Shown: one piece after another, positions 23,823 through 35,210 of the stretch
Layout: the number at the start of each line of letters is the position of its first letter
Numbering within the stretch: position 1 is the stretch's first letter
DNA from: Metaphire vulgaris
Lineage: Eukaryota > Annelida > Clitellata > Crassiclitellata > Megascolecidae
Direction: 5' to 3'
DNA length: 64,000 nucleotides
NCBI GenBank assembly: GCA_018105865.1
Contig: CM030853.1
Location: 5,138,075 to 5,202,074, forward strand
Position numbers and translations under genes: made by a program
Notes under the pieces: model-generated
Database searches by the model: none
The model's input: the letters and a program-made list of their open reading frames with translations, nothing else
What the model was told of the DNA's origin: nothing

Positions 23823-24324
23823 CAGTGGCGGTTCCAGGATTTCTTGGTTGGGGATGAGATGAATTCATAGGGAGTTGTTGGGGACGGGAGAATGAAAAGA
23901 GAAGGAAAAAGTCAATAAACTTTGCCGAAAAAAGCTGACAAAAAGGAATCCCTCTAATTTTACTACACTTTTACTGAAAAATAGGCTGACAAGCAAAAAA
24001 GATCATCCGCAGTTGTTTTTCTCCGTAGTTTTACTAGACTTTTACCCAAAATAGGTTTCACAAGCGAAGAAAAAGTCTGAAAGCCCGGTGGGGGATGCAT
24101 CCCAACAGGGCCGGCCTTACGCTTTGCGGGGCCCCGGGAGAGATAGCGTCATCGCCAATATCGCGGGGCCCCTTAGCGTTCGCCAAAAATCGTGACAAGC
24201 AAAAAAAGGTCATCGCCAAATCGTGGGGCCCCTAGAGGAGCGGGGCCCTGGGCACAGGCCCAGTTTGCCCAGGCTTAAGGCCGGCCCTGCATCCCCACTC
24301 ATCCCCCACGTGGAAGCGCCACTG
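23823..24324 (+). mobile_element. hAT-type MITE, family B, interrupted
   Basis: The ends are CAGTGGCGGTTCCAGG and GTGGAAGCGCCACTG. The flanks CTGCCATC and CTGCCACA match at 7 of 8 aligned bases. It contains GATGCATCCC, the internal GACAAGCAAAAAAGATC motif (reverse) and a nested element at 24106-24289. Confidence 0.78.
24106..24289 (+). mobile_element. hAT-type MITE (CAGGGCCGGCCTTA), nested
   Basis: The ends are CAGGGCCGGCCTTACG and TTAAGGCCGGCCCTG. The flanks CATCCCAA and CATCCCCA match at 7 of 8. The motif GACAAGCAAAAAAGGTCATC lies at 24191-24213. It inserted into a family B element. Confidence 0.82.
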
Positions 24325-24427
24325 CTGCCACATCGTCATTTCTACGAAACGTTGCGTCGAGCGCTTATTTCTAAATTGTTTCAGTGCATCTCGATGAGAG
24401 ATTCTAAAGATCCTGGTATAAGTTAAC

Positions 24428-25234
24428 TTAGATCACGGACATTCTGATGTTGATGTTGATCTTGTAGTAGGAAATACTGTTTTGAATTCGCGACGAACTT
24501 CCGGAACGATTTAGTCGTCGCGAGAAGAAGATCCTCTCGAACGTTCTCCTGTACTGACGACTCATGCTGCAGTACAGCACGAAATTCACGGCGCTGCTCA
24601 CGAGCACGAGGATGTCCCAGACGTCCCCAGCGGCACGTACACGTCGTAGAATATCCTCGAGTCGACGCCGCTCAGCAGGGCGATGACGCCCTGCGGCAGC
24701 TCGGCGGCGACGAACGACAGTACGACGGCCACGAGCATCGCCGTCGTGCGCTGGTGGTCGCCGTCCAGCACCCGCTCCGATCCGCGCCGGATCAGAGGCG
24801 ATCGAAGCCGACGGCGCTTCCGGGACACGATCCCCATGATCCGGATGATCATGGCGCTGAGGATCGTCAGCAGGACGCACGGTGCCACCTTAAGGACGAC
24901 GCCGAACAGCCAGAAGTGGACGGCGAGGTGGCGATCGGTGATGAATTCGTTGTTGCTGACCCAGTAGTAGTGGTGGTGGTGGTGGTCGGACGAATTGGCG
25001 TCCAGGGCAATCGGTCGGTAGATCAGGTAGTTGGGAAGACAGCAGACGACGGTGCAGACGACGACGACGGCCACCGACGTCTTGGCGCGGTTCATGGTGC
25101 ACGCGGCGTTGCCATGGAGACGCTGGCAGACGACGACGTAACGGAAGATGGCGAGTACGACCGTCAGCCACATGGCCGCCGTATGGCAGGTGATTATGAA
25201 GTTCGTGTGAAATATCAGATAGACAATCCAGCTT
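24428..25234 (-). CDS. FMRFamide/myosuppressin (DMSR)-type GPCR, exon 2 (TM3-TM7)
   Basis: Second exon of a neuropeptide receptor of the FMRFamide/DMSR group. It opens after the acceptor TTCCAG with one base that completes the split codon of exon 1 (CG|A, Arg). TM3 includes HTAAMWLTVVLAIFRYVVVC, where FRY replaces DRY as is usual in this group. ECL2 holds a His run. TM6 reads AVVLSFVAAELPQGVIALLS, close to the family pattern of Glu-Phe-Pro-Gln-Gly in TM6. TM7 ends AVNFVLYCSMSRQYRRTF. The frame changes at a GGGG run (cccc at 24625-24628 on the plus strand): before it the protein reads DVYVPLG, after it DVWDILVLVSS. One extra G joins the two frames, so a missing base in the assembly is likely. 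The ligand is probably an RFamide-like peptide, by family only. Confidence 0.88.
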
Positions 25235-25330
25235 CTGGAATCAATCAATCAATCAACCAATCATTCAACACGTGATTATGAAGTTCGTGCGATATATCAG
25301 ATAGACAATCCGGCTTCTGGAATGAATGGA
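25181..25330. repeat. Local tandem duplication of the exon 2 acceptor region
   Basis: The stretch 25181-25239 (GTGATTATGAAGTTCGTG through TCCAGCTTCTGGAAT) is repeated at 25272-25322 with three or four changes, separated by a TCAA/ATGA microsatellite. The copy includes the acceptor and about the first 50 coding bases of receptor exon 2. Confidence 0.88.
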
Positions 25331-25779
25331 ATGAATGAATGAATCAATCAATCAATCACTCAGTCAACCAATCAAAAGCAGCAATATGACGTCAAACATT
25401 TTGCAATGTTTGAATATTCAAATGGCAGAAAATAATTCTTAGTCGACAGACAAAAGAAACTCTAAGATTGTTAAACTCTTAATTTCAGCATTTCGCGACA
25501 TACACTCTTCTTACTTACTTGTATTAACAAAGACTACATTTGTTTTAAATGCAGACGAGAAAGGAAGGTCGGTATAGTATATAGCCTACATTTAATCAAA
25601 TGCTCATTTGTGAATTTCTCTGCCCTCTCTGTTTTGCAATTATTCTCATCATCGCAAACATTCAGAAAACCATAGAGCTCATGAAGGCCGTCTAAGCATA
25701 TCGTTCCCTATTACATTAGTCTTCTTCATCAATCATTCAACCAACAAGCGCGATCTTCGCAGTGTAGTGTAAATAATGA

Positions 25780-26120
25780 GAGTTTCTTGGAAAGCCAAGA
25801 AAGCGAATGAATGGGCAATGGATAAAGCAAGGGTTCATAGAACCCTACCGGAAACCGGGGGAAACAGTTAGAAAATGAAGGTTGAATTACTGGGGACATA
25901 TTTTGCGAACAAAACAGGAATCTCTAGAAAAGGAAATAATACAAGGCAAAATGCCAGGATCACGAAAAAGAGGTCGACCAAGAAAAAAAGTTGGAAGACA
26001 ACATAAAAGAATGGACAGGATTCACTATAGAGCAGGCGACAAGAACAGTAGAAGACCGTAGCGCATGGAAGAAGACACTCCACAATGCAACCAATCTTCG
26101 GAGTGAAGACGGTTAAAGAC
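25780..26120 (+). mobile_element. LINE ORF2 C-terminal remnant
   Basis: The plus strand encodes, with frame breaks, GHILRTKQESLEKEIIQGKM, then SRKRGRPRKK and EWTGFTIEQATRTVEDRSAW, ending NLRSEDG and a stop. This is the classic C-terminus of a large class of non-LTR retrotransposon ORF2 proteins. It lies antisense to the receptor gene, in its intron. Confidence 0.8.
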
Positions 26121-26185
26121 AAGACAATTGCCAGGGCATGTTTTAAGAAAAATTTATCTGTGCACAAAAATTTTGAAATAAAATC

Positions 26186-26269
26186 TTGACAAGCAAAAAA
26201 AGGTCGTCACCCGAAATAGGGATTTCAAATTTTCGCCTAAAATCCACGTGACGGCCTTTTTTGCTTTTC
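26186..26269. repeat. Inverted pair of the GACCTTTTTTGCTTGTCA motif
   Basis: TTGACAAGCAAAAAAGGTCG (26186-26210) and GTGACGGCCTTTTTTGCTTT (26249-26269) face each other across about 40 bases. No hAT-type ends are visible around them, so this may be the core of a decayed element. Confidence 0.55.
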
Positions 26270-26628
26270 CACTAAATTCAGAAATTTCGGTAACTTATAT
26301 ACACATTAGTAATTTATTATACACGATTGCCTCATTTTGTCATTTTATCACTGCACATTTCCAATTTACCACTGCACATTTTGTGTATCACTGCACGTTA
26401 AAACAGGCCATGACAAGTGTATACGCTAGGAAATGGACCTCTACTGTACTTGTTCATTCGCTCTGCGCTGCGTAAATAAAAACCATTTGAAGCATAGATT
26501 TAACTCGCGACACAAACAACGAATTTGTGCAGCCTATATGAGAGTCGAGTTTAATTAAACTCAGTGCGACGGTCCAGCAAAAGTAAGAGAACCCGAACGA
26601 TTCCAGAAGAAACAGATCTAATTTTTTC

Positions 26629-26662
<34 letters not shown>

Positions 26663-26887
26663 TATAAAGGACTATAAAGTTTATAGTTTCAATCGTTCCA
26701 ATCGGTGGCACGCAAGCGAGGCTAAATCAATTGATACAGTCCTGTCTGGATAAGGCGATACATCCCGATACATGGCAATACAATAATTAATTATCAATGG
26801 TTCGATTGCGACTAATTAATAATAATGCAATTCCGCAATGAACTGTAATAACGAAAGCAGTTAATTAAACGTGTCCTTAAACGTGTC

Positions 26888-27443
26888 CAGAGGTTCCCAA
26901 GCCACGGCCCGCGGGCAACGTGTGGCCCGTCAGCTCTCAGAAAGCGGTCCGCGATGCCTCAGTATTTGATCTAATGTATTTTAATAATTTCAGACGTTCT
27001 AATAAAAAAGGTAATAGCTAAACGAAAGCTTTAATTTGCAGTTGAAAGTTCACTATGTATCGAACCGATCTTCATCATTAGACCCTGGATCAGAATCATC
27101 GTTAGTACTCTTTTAATTTTAGAAGTTTTGAGCGTTATGGCCCGCTTATGTAGTGACTTGGTAGGTAAGAAAGAAATGGCCACGGGTCCATTTTTTAGAA
27201 CCCAACCCATCAATTCTCCAACCCATCCCAGCTCAACCCATGCCCGCAATTGAGTTACTTCACCCAACTCAGCCCAACCCAACCTACCGCAATACATTGC
27301 AATTTCTTAGACCACGACTTATTTTCTGACCCAACCCACCATAAATATGGAAAAGTCTGACCCAACCAACCCATGGGTTGACCCAACCCATGCCATGTCT
27401 GTGGTAGATAATGGCCCTCCACCTGAAAAGCTTGGAAGCACTG
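26888..27443 (+). mobile_element. Probable hAT-type element (CAGAGGTTCCCAAGC)
   Basis: The left end CAGAGGTTCCCAAGC and right end GCTTGGAAGCACTG are imperfect inverted repeats. The interior holds GCCCGCGGGC and an ACCCAACCC-rich stretch (27195-27395). No convincing target duplication. Confidence 0.5.
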
Positions 27444-27459
27444 GTCCCCTGGACTAAGC

Positions 27460-28260
27460 CAGTACTTCCAAAACTGTGGGTCGCGACCCAAAAGTGGGTC
27501 GCAGGACTCAGTATAGTGGGTCACGGTGTAGCTCGAAATTAGATTCAAAAGTGTCAATTTTGAGAAAAATACCACAACGTCACAAGTCTTTAAAGTTGCA
27601 AGTAGACTTAAATGTTAAGAAATTTGCATGCCTGCAATCCTCCATAAACATCCTATATTAAAATGATTAGTGTTTTATGAAACTTTTATGCAATTTCAGT
27701 CGACAATGACATTGCAGGGTCACGGCATGTAACAAAGCCGCTGATGTCATTCGCACAGTTCCAAAAAGTATGGGAAACCTGGCCTATATAGTACTTTTAT
27801 AAATTAATCTTATTTCGCAATAACGCAGTCAAAGCGTATTCCGACCATTTTGCTCTGAAACTCCAATAACAATAGAGAATCTCTTTTGAAGTTGGTGTGC
27901 ATACTTGACGGTTAAGCGATTTTGCCATACTCATAAGAGTTTTAAGACGCGCAACAAAGGTATGTTCCTGGCAAAATTTTAAAAAGATAATTTTCAAGAA
28001 ATTTCAATACTTATTTCTCTCCTTTTGTCTTATTTGGCAAAAATATGAATAATTTTGCCTAATATATTTGCCATCTTTTCATTAGAATTGGATCATAGCT
28101 CTGGTTTTGCCATTTATTCAAAACTTAGAAGATTCCATTCAAACAACGTTCGCCAGATGGCGCAATGCGTTTTTAACATATTACTTGCTATGATTAGGGC
28201 AGCTGAACGTTACAAAACCGCTGAAGTGGGCGTCAGTTTCAAAATTTTTGGGAAACCCTG
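27460..28260 (+). mobile_element. hAT-type element, 801 bp, with a duplicated 3' segment
   Basis: The left end CAGTACTTCCAAAACTGTGG leads into GGGTCGCGACCC, and the right end is TTTTTGGGAAACCCTG. The flanks GACTAAGC (27452-27459) and GTCTAAGC (28261-28268) agree at 7 of 8. A 3'-end-like segment (AACAAAGCCGCTGATGTC to TATGGGAAACCTGG) also occurs internally at 27729-27783. Confidence 0.72.
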
Positions 28261-29240
28261 GTCTAAGCGATACTTAGGCGGAGAGGTCATGCAGTCGGTT
28301 CTTTCTAAACCAGGACAGTCTAAGGGTCAAAAACAATGTCGATGTGCAGCAAAAATTGTCGGGACGTCTGACCGAAATTGAATCAATTAATTAAGTCTCT
28401 GGTTCTTATCCGAACACTCTACTCTCGGTGTTTTCCTATGTAATGTCAGCCGTCACTATATCGACACTTTTTATCTCTGGCGTCAGCTGCAGGGGGCGGT
28501 GACCGACGCGCCGGGCAAATGTTCCACAAATCCTTGAGTTCCTTTTATTGCTTTGATCATTCTTTGTGTGGAGAGCTAGCTCTCTAGCACTCAACGCGTC
28601 TGCATAATACAGATCGGCGGTGCCAGGCGGGGCATAAAGTGCTTATGGTATTAAACTGAGCGGCGGTCGAGAAATGACAAATCTTGGATGGCGATCACAG
28701 CCATTAACGTGAAAGGACGATCTATCGGATTTGAGGGACGGACTAAAGAGAACTGCACTTTATTTCAGTGCAGAGGAAGAAGTTTGGCATTATTTAATCC
28801 GTTATAGCTTTCACGTCTTCTTCTTCGAGTGCATTCCAAATCTTGTCCCCAACATTTCTGAAAAACTTTTTCTAAAACATGCACCAAAATTTAAAAACTT
28901 TCGATCGATAACTCGCTGTTTTAACCTTGAACATATTTATCCTATACAATACTGAGGGTCTAATAATGATAGTGATGCTTAAGAGTGTAACAAAGTCGCT
29001 TATATATTCTGGAGTCTTTGCTTTGCAAAATCCATAAAAATTCAGTCCGCGCCCTTAAAACTGAAAAATTGGATCACTGATTAAGTTACCGATTAGGCGA
29101 ATTTCACGAAAGAAATGTAGCTGGTCTTTTCTTGTTCATCGTCAGAACTGATCTGCTAATCTCGGCCTTCACTATACGACTGGCTGAAAATGCATGCTGT
29201 ATCTGACTAAATTTGTCTCTGAAACTGCGCTGTACAGTAC
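28261..29240. other. No gene seen
   Basis: Part of the receptor intron. No repeat end or coding signature is recognised. Confidence 0.4.
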
Positions 29241-29535
29241 CAGTGACGGTTCCAGGAATTCTTGGTGGGGATGAAAAAATTACAGGAAGTTGGTGTTGGG
29301 GATGCAAAGTGAAGAAGAAAAAACAAAAAAGAGAAGAAAAGGTCATTGTTTTCCCACTAAGTGTTAATAAACCTTGCAAAAAAGGTCGATAAGCTTAAAA
29401 CAGAAGGTAATTCGCAGTATTTTTCACTAAATTAAAAAAACTCATCGGAAAATAGGTTGACAAGCTAAAAAGGTCATCCGGAACCCCGGTGGAGGGGATG
29501 CATCCCCAGTCATCAAAATGGTGGAACCGCCACTG
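29241..29535 (+). mobile_element. hAT-type MITE, family B
   Basis: The ends are CAGTGACGGTTCCAGG and GGTGGAACCGCCACTG, with GGGGATGCATCCCC near the right end. The motif GACAAGCTAAAAAGGTCATC lies at 29459-29479. The flanking duplication is not clear. Confidence 0.72.
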
Positions 29536-29620
29536 TTAACAGTATACAGTCCGAGCATCAATTAAATTAGACAGAACTCCTATGCAGCACATATCTGCTT
29601 TCCTCTTCATCTGGGACGTT

Positions 29621-29745
29621 ATTCCTTGGCCTTGGTCCTGGCCTTACGGACTCCTTAAGGATAAGTTACAAGTCCTTGGTCCTGGCCCTGGTCCTGGTGT
29701 TGAGGGTCGAGTCCTTGGTCCTGGCCTTTGAGGGTCGAGTCCTTG
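29621..29745. repeat. GTCCTTGGTCCTGG minisatellite
   Basis: The phrase GTCCTTGGTCCTGG and the longer GAGGGTCGAGTCCTTG are each repeated two to four times over 125 bases. Confidence 0.7.
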
Positions 29746-29847
29746 TTTGCGAACATTTGGGTTAGTCCATCTGCAGAGCTCAAGGTTGAGACAGGTCGCC
29801 CTGTGGAAGTAGAAATTTGGGGTGGCGGGTCAATTTGACCCTAAAAT

Positions 29848-30130
29848 TTGTTGAAATCTCATCTAATGAATGAAGTTGCTATAAATGATCTCTTTTGGTT
29901 CTTTTGTCGATGTATTTTTTACCACGTAAGATTCCTTGCAGGCTCATTAATTAACATTATAGCCTTCCATAAATGCCCGTGTGGAGAGATCCAAACATTG
30001 ACTCATATCGCGGGATCGCGGGGTTCTTGTCCAATTACCAAGTCAGACCACGACGATCTTCAACTGATTCGCTCCGAAGATGATCGTGCTATAACTTGGC
30101 TGGATACACTAGCGGCTAAAGCACTCGCTA

Positions 30131-30135
<5 letters not shown>
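29848..30135 (+). mobile_element. LINE ORF2 3'-end remnant
   Basis: The frame contains CPCGEIQTLTHI and ends ITWLDTLAAKALAR followed by a stop. The Cys-x-Cys-Gly-Glu-x-Gln-Thr element and the terminal Trp-Leu pattern are typical of the C-terminus of ORF2 in CR1/jockey-like LINEs. The stop is followed at once by a GATA/CAGA array, as if the array were the element's tail. Confidence 0.62.
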
Positions 30136-30432
<297 letters not shown>

Positions 30433-30617
30433 TAACATCATAATGCGTGTTTGCAGTGATAGAACTGATCTCAAATTCGTCATGTAATTAGGATTTTGTG
30501 CACGATGGAAACGAGAAAAGAGGAATGACATAAATAATTAATCAACTGCCTCAGGGATGTCCTTTCAAAAATCAGTCCTCAGCATAATTAAGACCTCTTC
30601 TTTGATGATGCTACACT

Positions 30618-30800
30618 CAGGGGCGTAACCAGGAATTTGATTTGGGAGGGTATAAATATTTTGGGTGGGCATAAATCTTAACTATAAACCACATAAACCA
30701 TATAAACCACATATAACCACATGTAAATCACATAAAAAACTTTAAGGTAGACTCATTGCGGAGGGTATATATACCGATTTACCCCGTCGCTACGCCCCTG
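30618..30800 (+). mobile_element. hAT-type MITE, family C
   Basis: CAGGGGCGTAACCAGGAATT to GTCGCTACGCCCCTG. The flanks GCTACACT and GGTCCACT agree only partly. The body is nearly the same as at 40117-40300. Confidence 0.75.
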
Positions 30801-31192
30801 GGTCCACTTTGATGCAACTATATTACAGTCATGATTCTCATAATATAACAGATTGGGTATCGTCTCGCCTCGCAAAATATTGTCAATACTTTTAGCATAA
30901 ATGTTATCATAAATTGAACGATTTATTTGATTTGACAATGGGCGAATAAGATTCCAATCGAAGACCGGCCATCGACTGATGTACGTTGAGAACATGATTA
31001 AAACGGCGCCATGGAAGTTCAACGATGATGATAATGATGATAAGTTTCAATTCACGAAATGAATTTTAGACAAGATGCGTATTTTATTTCTGACGAGAAA
31101 ATACGTACTGTATGATGCGCATACGATAAAATTTGCGTACGTTAAAATACGTTACCTCACAGTAATACCGTGAAGTAACCACAGAGGTTTAT

Positions 31193-31362
31193 AGGGGTAT
31201 CTAGTGTTTACCAACAAAGTCCGGTTGCTCCGCCCACTGGTGGGCAGAAACCATAGAAACCATTGTCGTCTATTAATAGACACCAATGGCAGAAGCAGAT
31301 TTCTTGCTGGTGGGCATAGATCAGTGACCATAGAGATTGTTCTGGATACTCCTATAGATTAA
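31193..31362 (-). repeat. 170-bp interspersed repeat (TATAGGGGTATC ends), copy 1
   Basis: The stretch from ATAGGGGTATCTAGTG to GGATACTCCTATAG is the reverse complement of 52872-53039 with few changes. The two ends are inverted repeats of TATAGG(G/A)GTATCC. It is probably a small DNA transposon. Confidence 0.75.
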
Positions 31363-31419
31363 AACAGAGAACCACAGACGTATGTCCTAGCTTTACGCTA
31401 CCACCAACAAATTTGAACG

Positions 31420-31590
31420 TATAATGAGCGTATTTTATTTTTTGGACATAAAATACTAATATTAAATACGCGTATTTTGTTTTGAACATAAAATACGCAT
31501 AATACGCGTATTTTATTATTGGCATAAAATACAAATATTACGCGTATTTTTTGTTCATAAAATACGTATAATACGGGTATTTTATCGTGG
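31420..31590. repeat. Minisatellite of AAAATACG/CGTATTTT units
   Basis: Units of about 45 bases built from GCGTATTTT and CATAAAATAC repeat about four times. Each unit is itself near-palindromic. Related sequence lies at 31070-31160. Confidence 0.65.
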
Positions 31591-31709
31591 GACCTAATGA
31601 ACGGTCGCGTCTTGGTTTTAGAGATAGAGAAATATTTTAATGACAAGCGCAATAGCTTATCATGAATCTCGAAACGAAGCGACTTAGAATTCATGACAAT
31701 CTCATAGAG

Positions 31710-32111
31710 CAGTGATGGGCACACATTTTTATCCGAGGGCCGCAAAAGTGTCTATGACGAAAGCCGAGGGCCGCACAATTTTTTCCTACATTTAGATTTA
31801 AATTTTTAAGTAGTCTCCAAAACGATTTTAACATAACGTATTATATACTGTTCAGCATAAGTAAATCATTAATAATCCAAGACTGTAAGTCGAAGAAAAG
31901 TTAGTAAATATTACAAGCATTATTTCTAGTTAACGATCAAGTGCCAAAGTGTAAATCCAATTTCAATACTGAATTTTACAGTGAGGCGTTGTCAAATGTT
32001 TAATATGTTTTAGAGTGACGCACATTAATGCAATATTTCTCGATGTCGGGGCCGCACAAAAGGGCTTCGAGGGCCGCATTCGGCCCGCGGGCCGCACTTT
32101 GCCCATCCCTG
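31710..32111 (+). mobile_element. hAT-type MITE (CAGTGATGGGCACAC), 402 bp
   Basis: The left end CAGTGATGGGCACAC leads into CCGAGGGCCGC. The right end is GCCGCACTTTGCCCATCCCTG. An exact 8-bp duplication TCATAGAG lies at 31702-31709 and 32112-32119. Confidence 0.88.
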
Positions 32112-32455
32112 TCATAGAGCAAAAATACCCAGTACCAAGAGAGCACCGTAATTTAACACAGTCCTATAACTGGGATTGCAGCTAGGAAGAGTTTCTCTAT
32201 AGTTTCTCTTTTCATCTTCGGCAATAATAATCACTCATAAATGAAAAATCGCGCAAATTCACGGTCAATCCCACCAACCGCAATCATCATCATCATCGTC
32301 ACAGCCCTTATCTGTTCTTATCTTCATCTGACGTTTTCAACCGCCATCCATCTCCCTATACTTTGCGCTTCATCTATTTGAACTGTCACAGATCCATTAT
32401 CCCGCTTATCGTCTGCCGTGTCCTCTACGCAATTAATTCCGCGCTGTTTCCTTAC

Positions 32456-32986
32456 CGCGCGTGTCCGAACCGACTGTCGAGGACGCCGTAGCAGTAAAAG
32501 TAGGCGGAGTAGGGAAGATACGAGGTCATGGTCAGCAGGTCGGCCACCGTTATGGCCGTCAGCAGGCAGTTGGTCGGCGTTATCATCGACTTCCTCGTCA
32601 GAACCACGACGTTGATGACGTTCGAACAGATGCCGAACGCGCAGACGACGATGCTCAGGTAGCCGTGGACCTCCTGGTAGAACAGGTTGAAACGGTTCAA
32701 CAAGGTCGTCGTCGTCGTCGTATCCATGTCGTAGTCGTCGTCGTCGTCGTCGACGACGGGACCCGGATGAGGTCGACGGTCCTCCCGATGATCGGTCACG
32801 GTGACTCGCCGATGGGTCCCAGGAGACGTTGCCCTCCGTCGGCCGTGAACCGTCGAAAGCAGCCGACCAGTCGGAGGACGACATCGCGGTGGCGTCCGTG
32901 TGCTTGGCGTGTCGGTCGGGGTATTCGCGGTTCGCATCCGTCGTCGAGCGTTCGTGTGTTTCGATGGACGCCGGCGAGCAGTCCAT
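32456..32986 (-). CDS. FMRFamide/myosuppressin (DMSR)-type GPCR, exon 1 (N-terminus, TM1-TM2)
   Basis: First coding exon of the receptor whose second exon is at 24428-25234. TM1 reads VHGYLSIVVCAFGICSNVIN followed by VVVLTRKSM, and TM2 reads PTNCLLTAITVADLLTMTSY. Both fit the DMSR/FMRFamide group, including the His-Gly-Tyr-Leu start of TM1. The exon ends CACGCGCG|GTAAGG in phase 2, matching exon 2. Two starts are possible. A Met at 32937 is in frame with TM1 but gives an Arg/Pro-rich N-terminus. A Met at 32986 in the neighbouring frame gives a Ser/Thr-rich N-terminus with an N-glycosylation sequon (GNVSW), and would need one base change near the GGG/CCC runs at about 32755-32765. Asp and Thr runs before TM1 come from a GAC/ACG triplet array. 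Confidence 0.82.
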
Positions 32987-33197
32987 CTATATGTTTCGGG
33001 CTTCGGAGAGCTACGGAAGCCCGACGCGGACGCTTCGTTTTCAAATTAATTATTGTTGTTGTTGTACGACGGCGCTAATATCAGCGTCTCAGAATTTACT
33101 TTATTCGGAAGGCAGATCTTTAGACAGATAACTAATTCTCTCCTCCTACTGCCTCTCCTTTTAGTATCTCACCGCACAGCGTTAATTAATCCCTTGC

Positions 33198-33331
33198 TCA
33201 TCATCGTCATCATAATCATCATCATCACCATCACCATCATAATCATCATCATCATCATCATTCATCAGCATCATCATCATAATCATCATCACCACCATCC
33301 CCATCATAATCATCATCATCATTCATCATCG

Positions 33332-33361
<30 letters not shown>
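33198..33361. repeat. (ATC)n microsatellite
   Basis: Interrupted ATC/ATA/ACC triplets, upstream of the receptor's first coding exon (on its strand). Confidence 0.9.
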
Positions 33362-33362
<1 letters not shown>

Positions 33363-33741
33363 TGGCAAGCTCAATTGCTGCATGCCCAGAAACTTGTGTC
33401 TCTGCAATTATAATTTGGATTTTATCAATTTCGATATTTCTTTGTTTTGTTAGTCCTATCTGATACCACTGAAATTATCGGCATACTTCTATGATTCAAC
33501 GAAAGAATCAATGGACATAATGCTCTTGCCGGATCATTTCAGTGTTTTGATATTTCCGTTTTGATTTCCGCTTTATTCGATCTGCCATTCCCGCGTCGAA
33601 TATAAAACGTGTTATAAACTTATTATTACTCAAAGATAACAGCTGTAGCGATCAACCAGAAGTTGGAATAGAGGGATTCATAAGTATGAGCGATTTTCAA
33701 CAAAGGAGAAATCCTATTAAATCACTTAAAATCCTGTTATA

Positions 33742-34050
<309 letters not shown>

Positions 34051-34549
34051 TTAGTAGTAATTATTGCAGCCTGGTAAGATTTTTAGTTTATGCAATCTTG
34101 TAAAGTTTTTATACAAGTTTGATTAAATGCAAAATGTTCGTATAGGTCTATAGAAAGTTATATATGGACCATAATTATATGGTACTTTGCGTTTCGTAAA
34201 TTTAGCGCGTCGAAACGAGATGTCCTCTCCCGTTTTCCGTAGACGGTCGGTAGTTAACGTTGTTTCTCAACGCACACACTGAAGCGGTAAAAACCGTTTT
34301 CGTCGGAGAAACTCCGAATATCATTGACAGCATTTGTGAAGTGCGTTGATAGACGAAAGCAGAGATGGAGAGGTGAGAGGAAAGGAGTTTGTGGTAATTG
34401 AAAAAAGCTGAGAAAGTTATTCGACACGATTGAACATTTCGAGAAACTAACAAGTCTAAATACCGCGCCGTTAACAAAACAGTCAACAATGCGGACATTT
34501 TAAAAAGACTTTCTACTGCAAGTTAAACATCATTAGCGAGCCCACGAGG
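34051..34549. other. No gene seen
   Basis: Unremarkable sequence. Open frames on the minus strand lack recognisable motifs. Confidence 0.4.
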
Positions 34550-34725
34550 CAGGGTTATTTCTAGGATTATCAATTTGGGGGTGTCGATATATTTTGGGGG
34601 TTCATCCCATGCCGAAAAAGTTTGACACGCGAAAAAGGTCATCCCAGGCTCAAATTGGGGGATATTGGCGCGCGGGGGTGTCGGTGTCATATTGGAGGGC
34701 GTTAGGAGGTGCAAAAATATCCCTG
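34550..34725 (+). mobile_element. hAT-type MITE, family H (CAGGGTTATTTCTAGG)
   Basis: The ends are CAGGGTTATTTCTAGG and GCAAAAATATCCCTG. An exact duplication CCACGAGG lies at 34542-34549 and 34726-34733. The interior has GGGGGTGTCGGT and the GCGAAAAAGGTCATCCC motif. Confidence 0.9.
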
Positions 34726-34980
34726 CCACGAGGGGACTCCTAAGGGGCCGCCCCTACCTATTCAGACGTAAATGGGTTGTGAGATTTGTTAAAATCGCTC
34801 AGAAAATTTTATCCGTTTGGTATTATGATAATTAGTTGATAAACTACCGCAAGAATATAGCAGGCAATCAGTATTCAATAGGTTTAAAATCAATTTTTGA
34901 GAAAAGCAATTTTTAAAGCAATTTTTAAAAGCAATTTTTCAGAGATTAGGCATACGATATCCAACGAAGCTTCTGTTATT

Positions 34981-35210
34981 CAGTGGCGGCTCCACCGGGA
35001 GGCCAGGAGGCCCGTGCCCCGTCCCCATTGAGTGCCTGCCCCCCAGTGGCCCTCCTGTTGGGACCCTATACTTAATGCTACATACATTAAACAACAAATG
35101 GAATGATTACATACAGTGTTTAAACAACAAATGGTTGGCCCCTCATTCTGATTAGAAGTTGCCACCCCAGCGGAGTCCCCCCCACTTGCCAAATCCTAGA
35201 GCCGCCACTG
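34981..35210 (+). mobile_element. hAT-type MITE, family A, with internal duplication
   Basis: CAGTGGCGGCTCC to AGAGCCGCCACTG, with an exact duplication CTGTTATT at 34973-34980 and 35211-35218. The AAACAACAAATGG segment occurs twice (35088 and 35123), which makes it longer than its relatives. Confidence 0.9.

Noticed and set aside
24754..25275. 173-residue plus-strand ORF opposite receptor exon 2
   Set aside because: Antisense shadow of the TM3-TM7 exon.
32461..33078. 205-residue plus-strand ORF opposite receptor exon 1
   Set aside because: It is the antisense reading of a GC-rich exon whose minus strand encodes clear TM1 and TM2.
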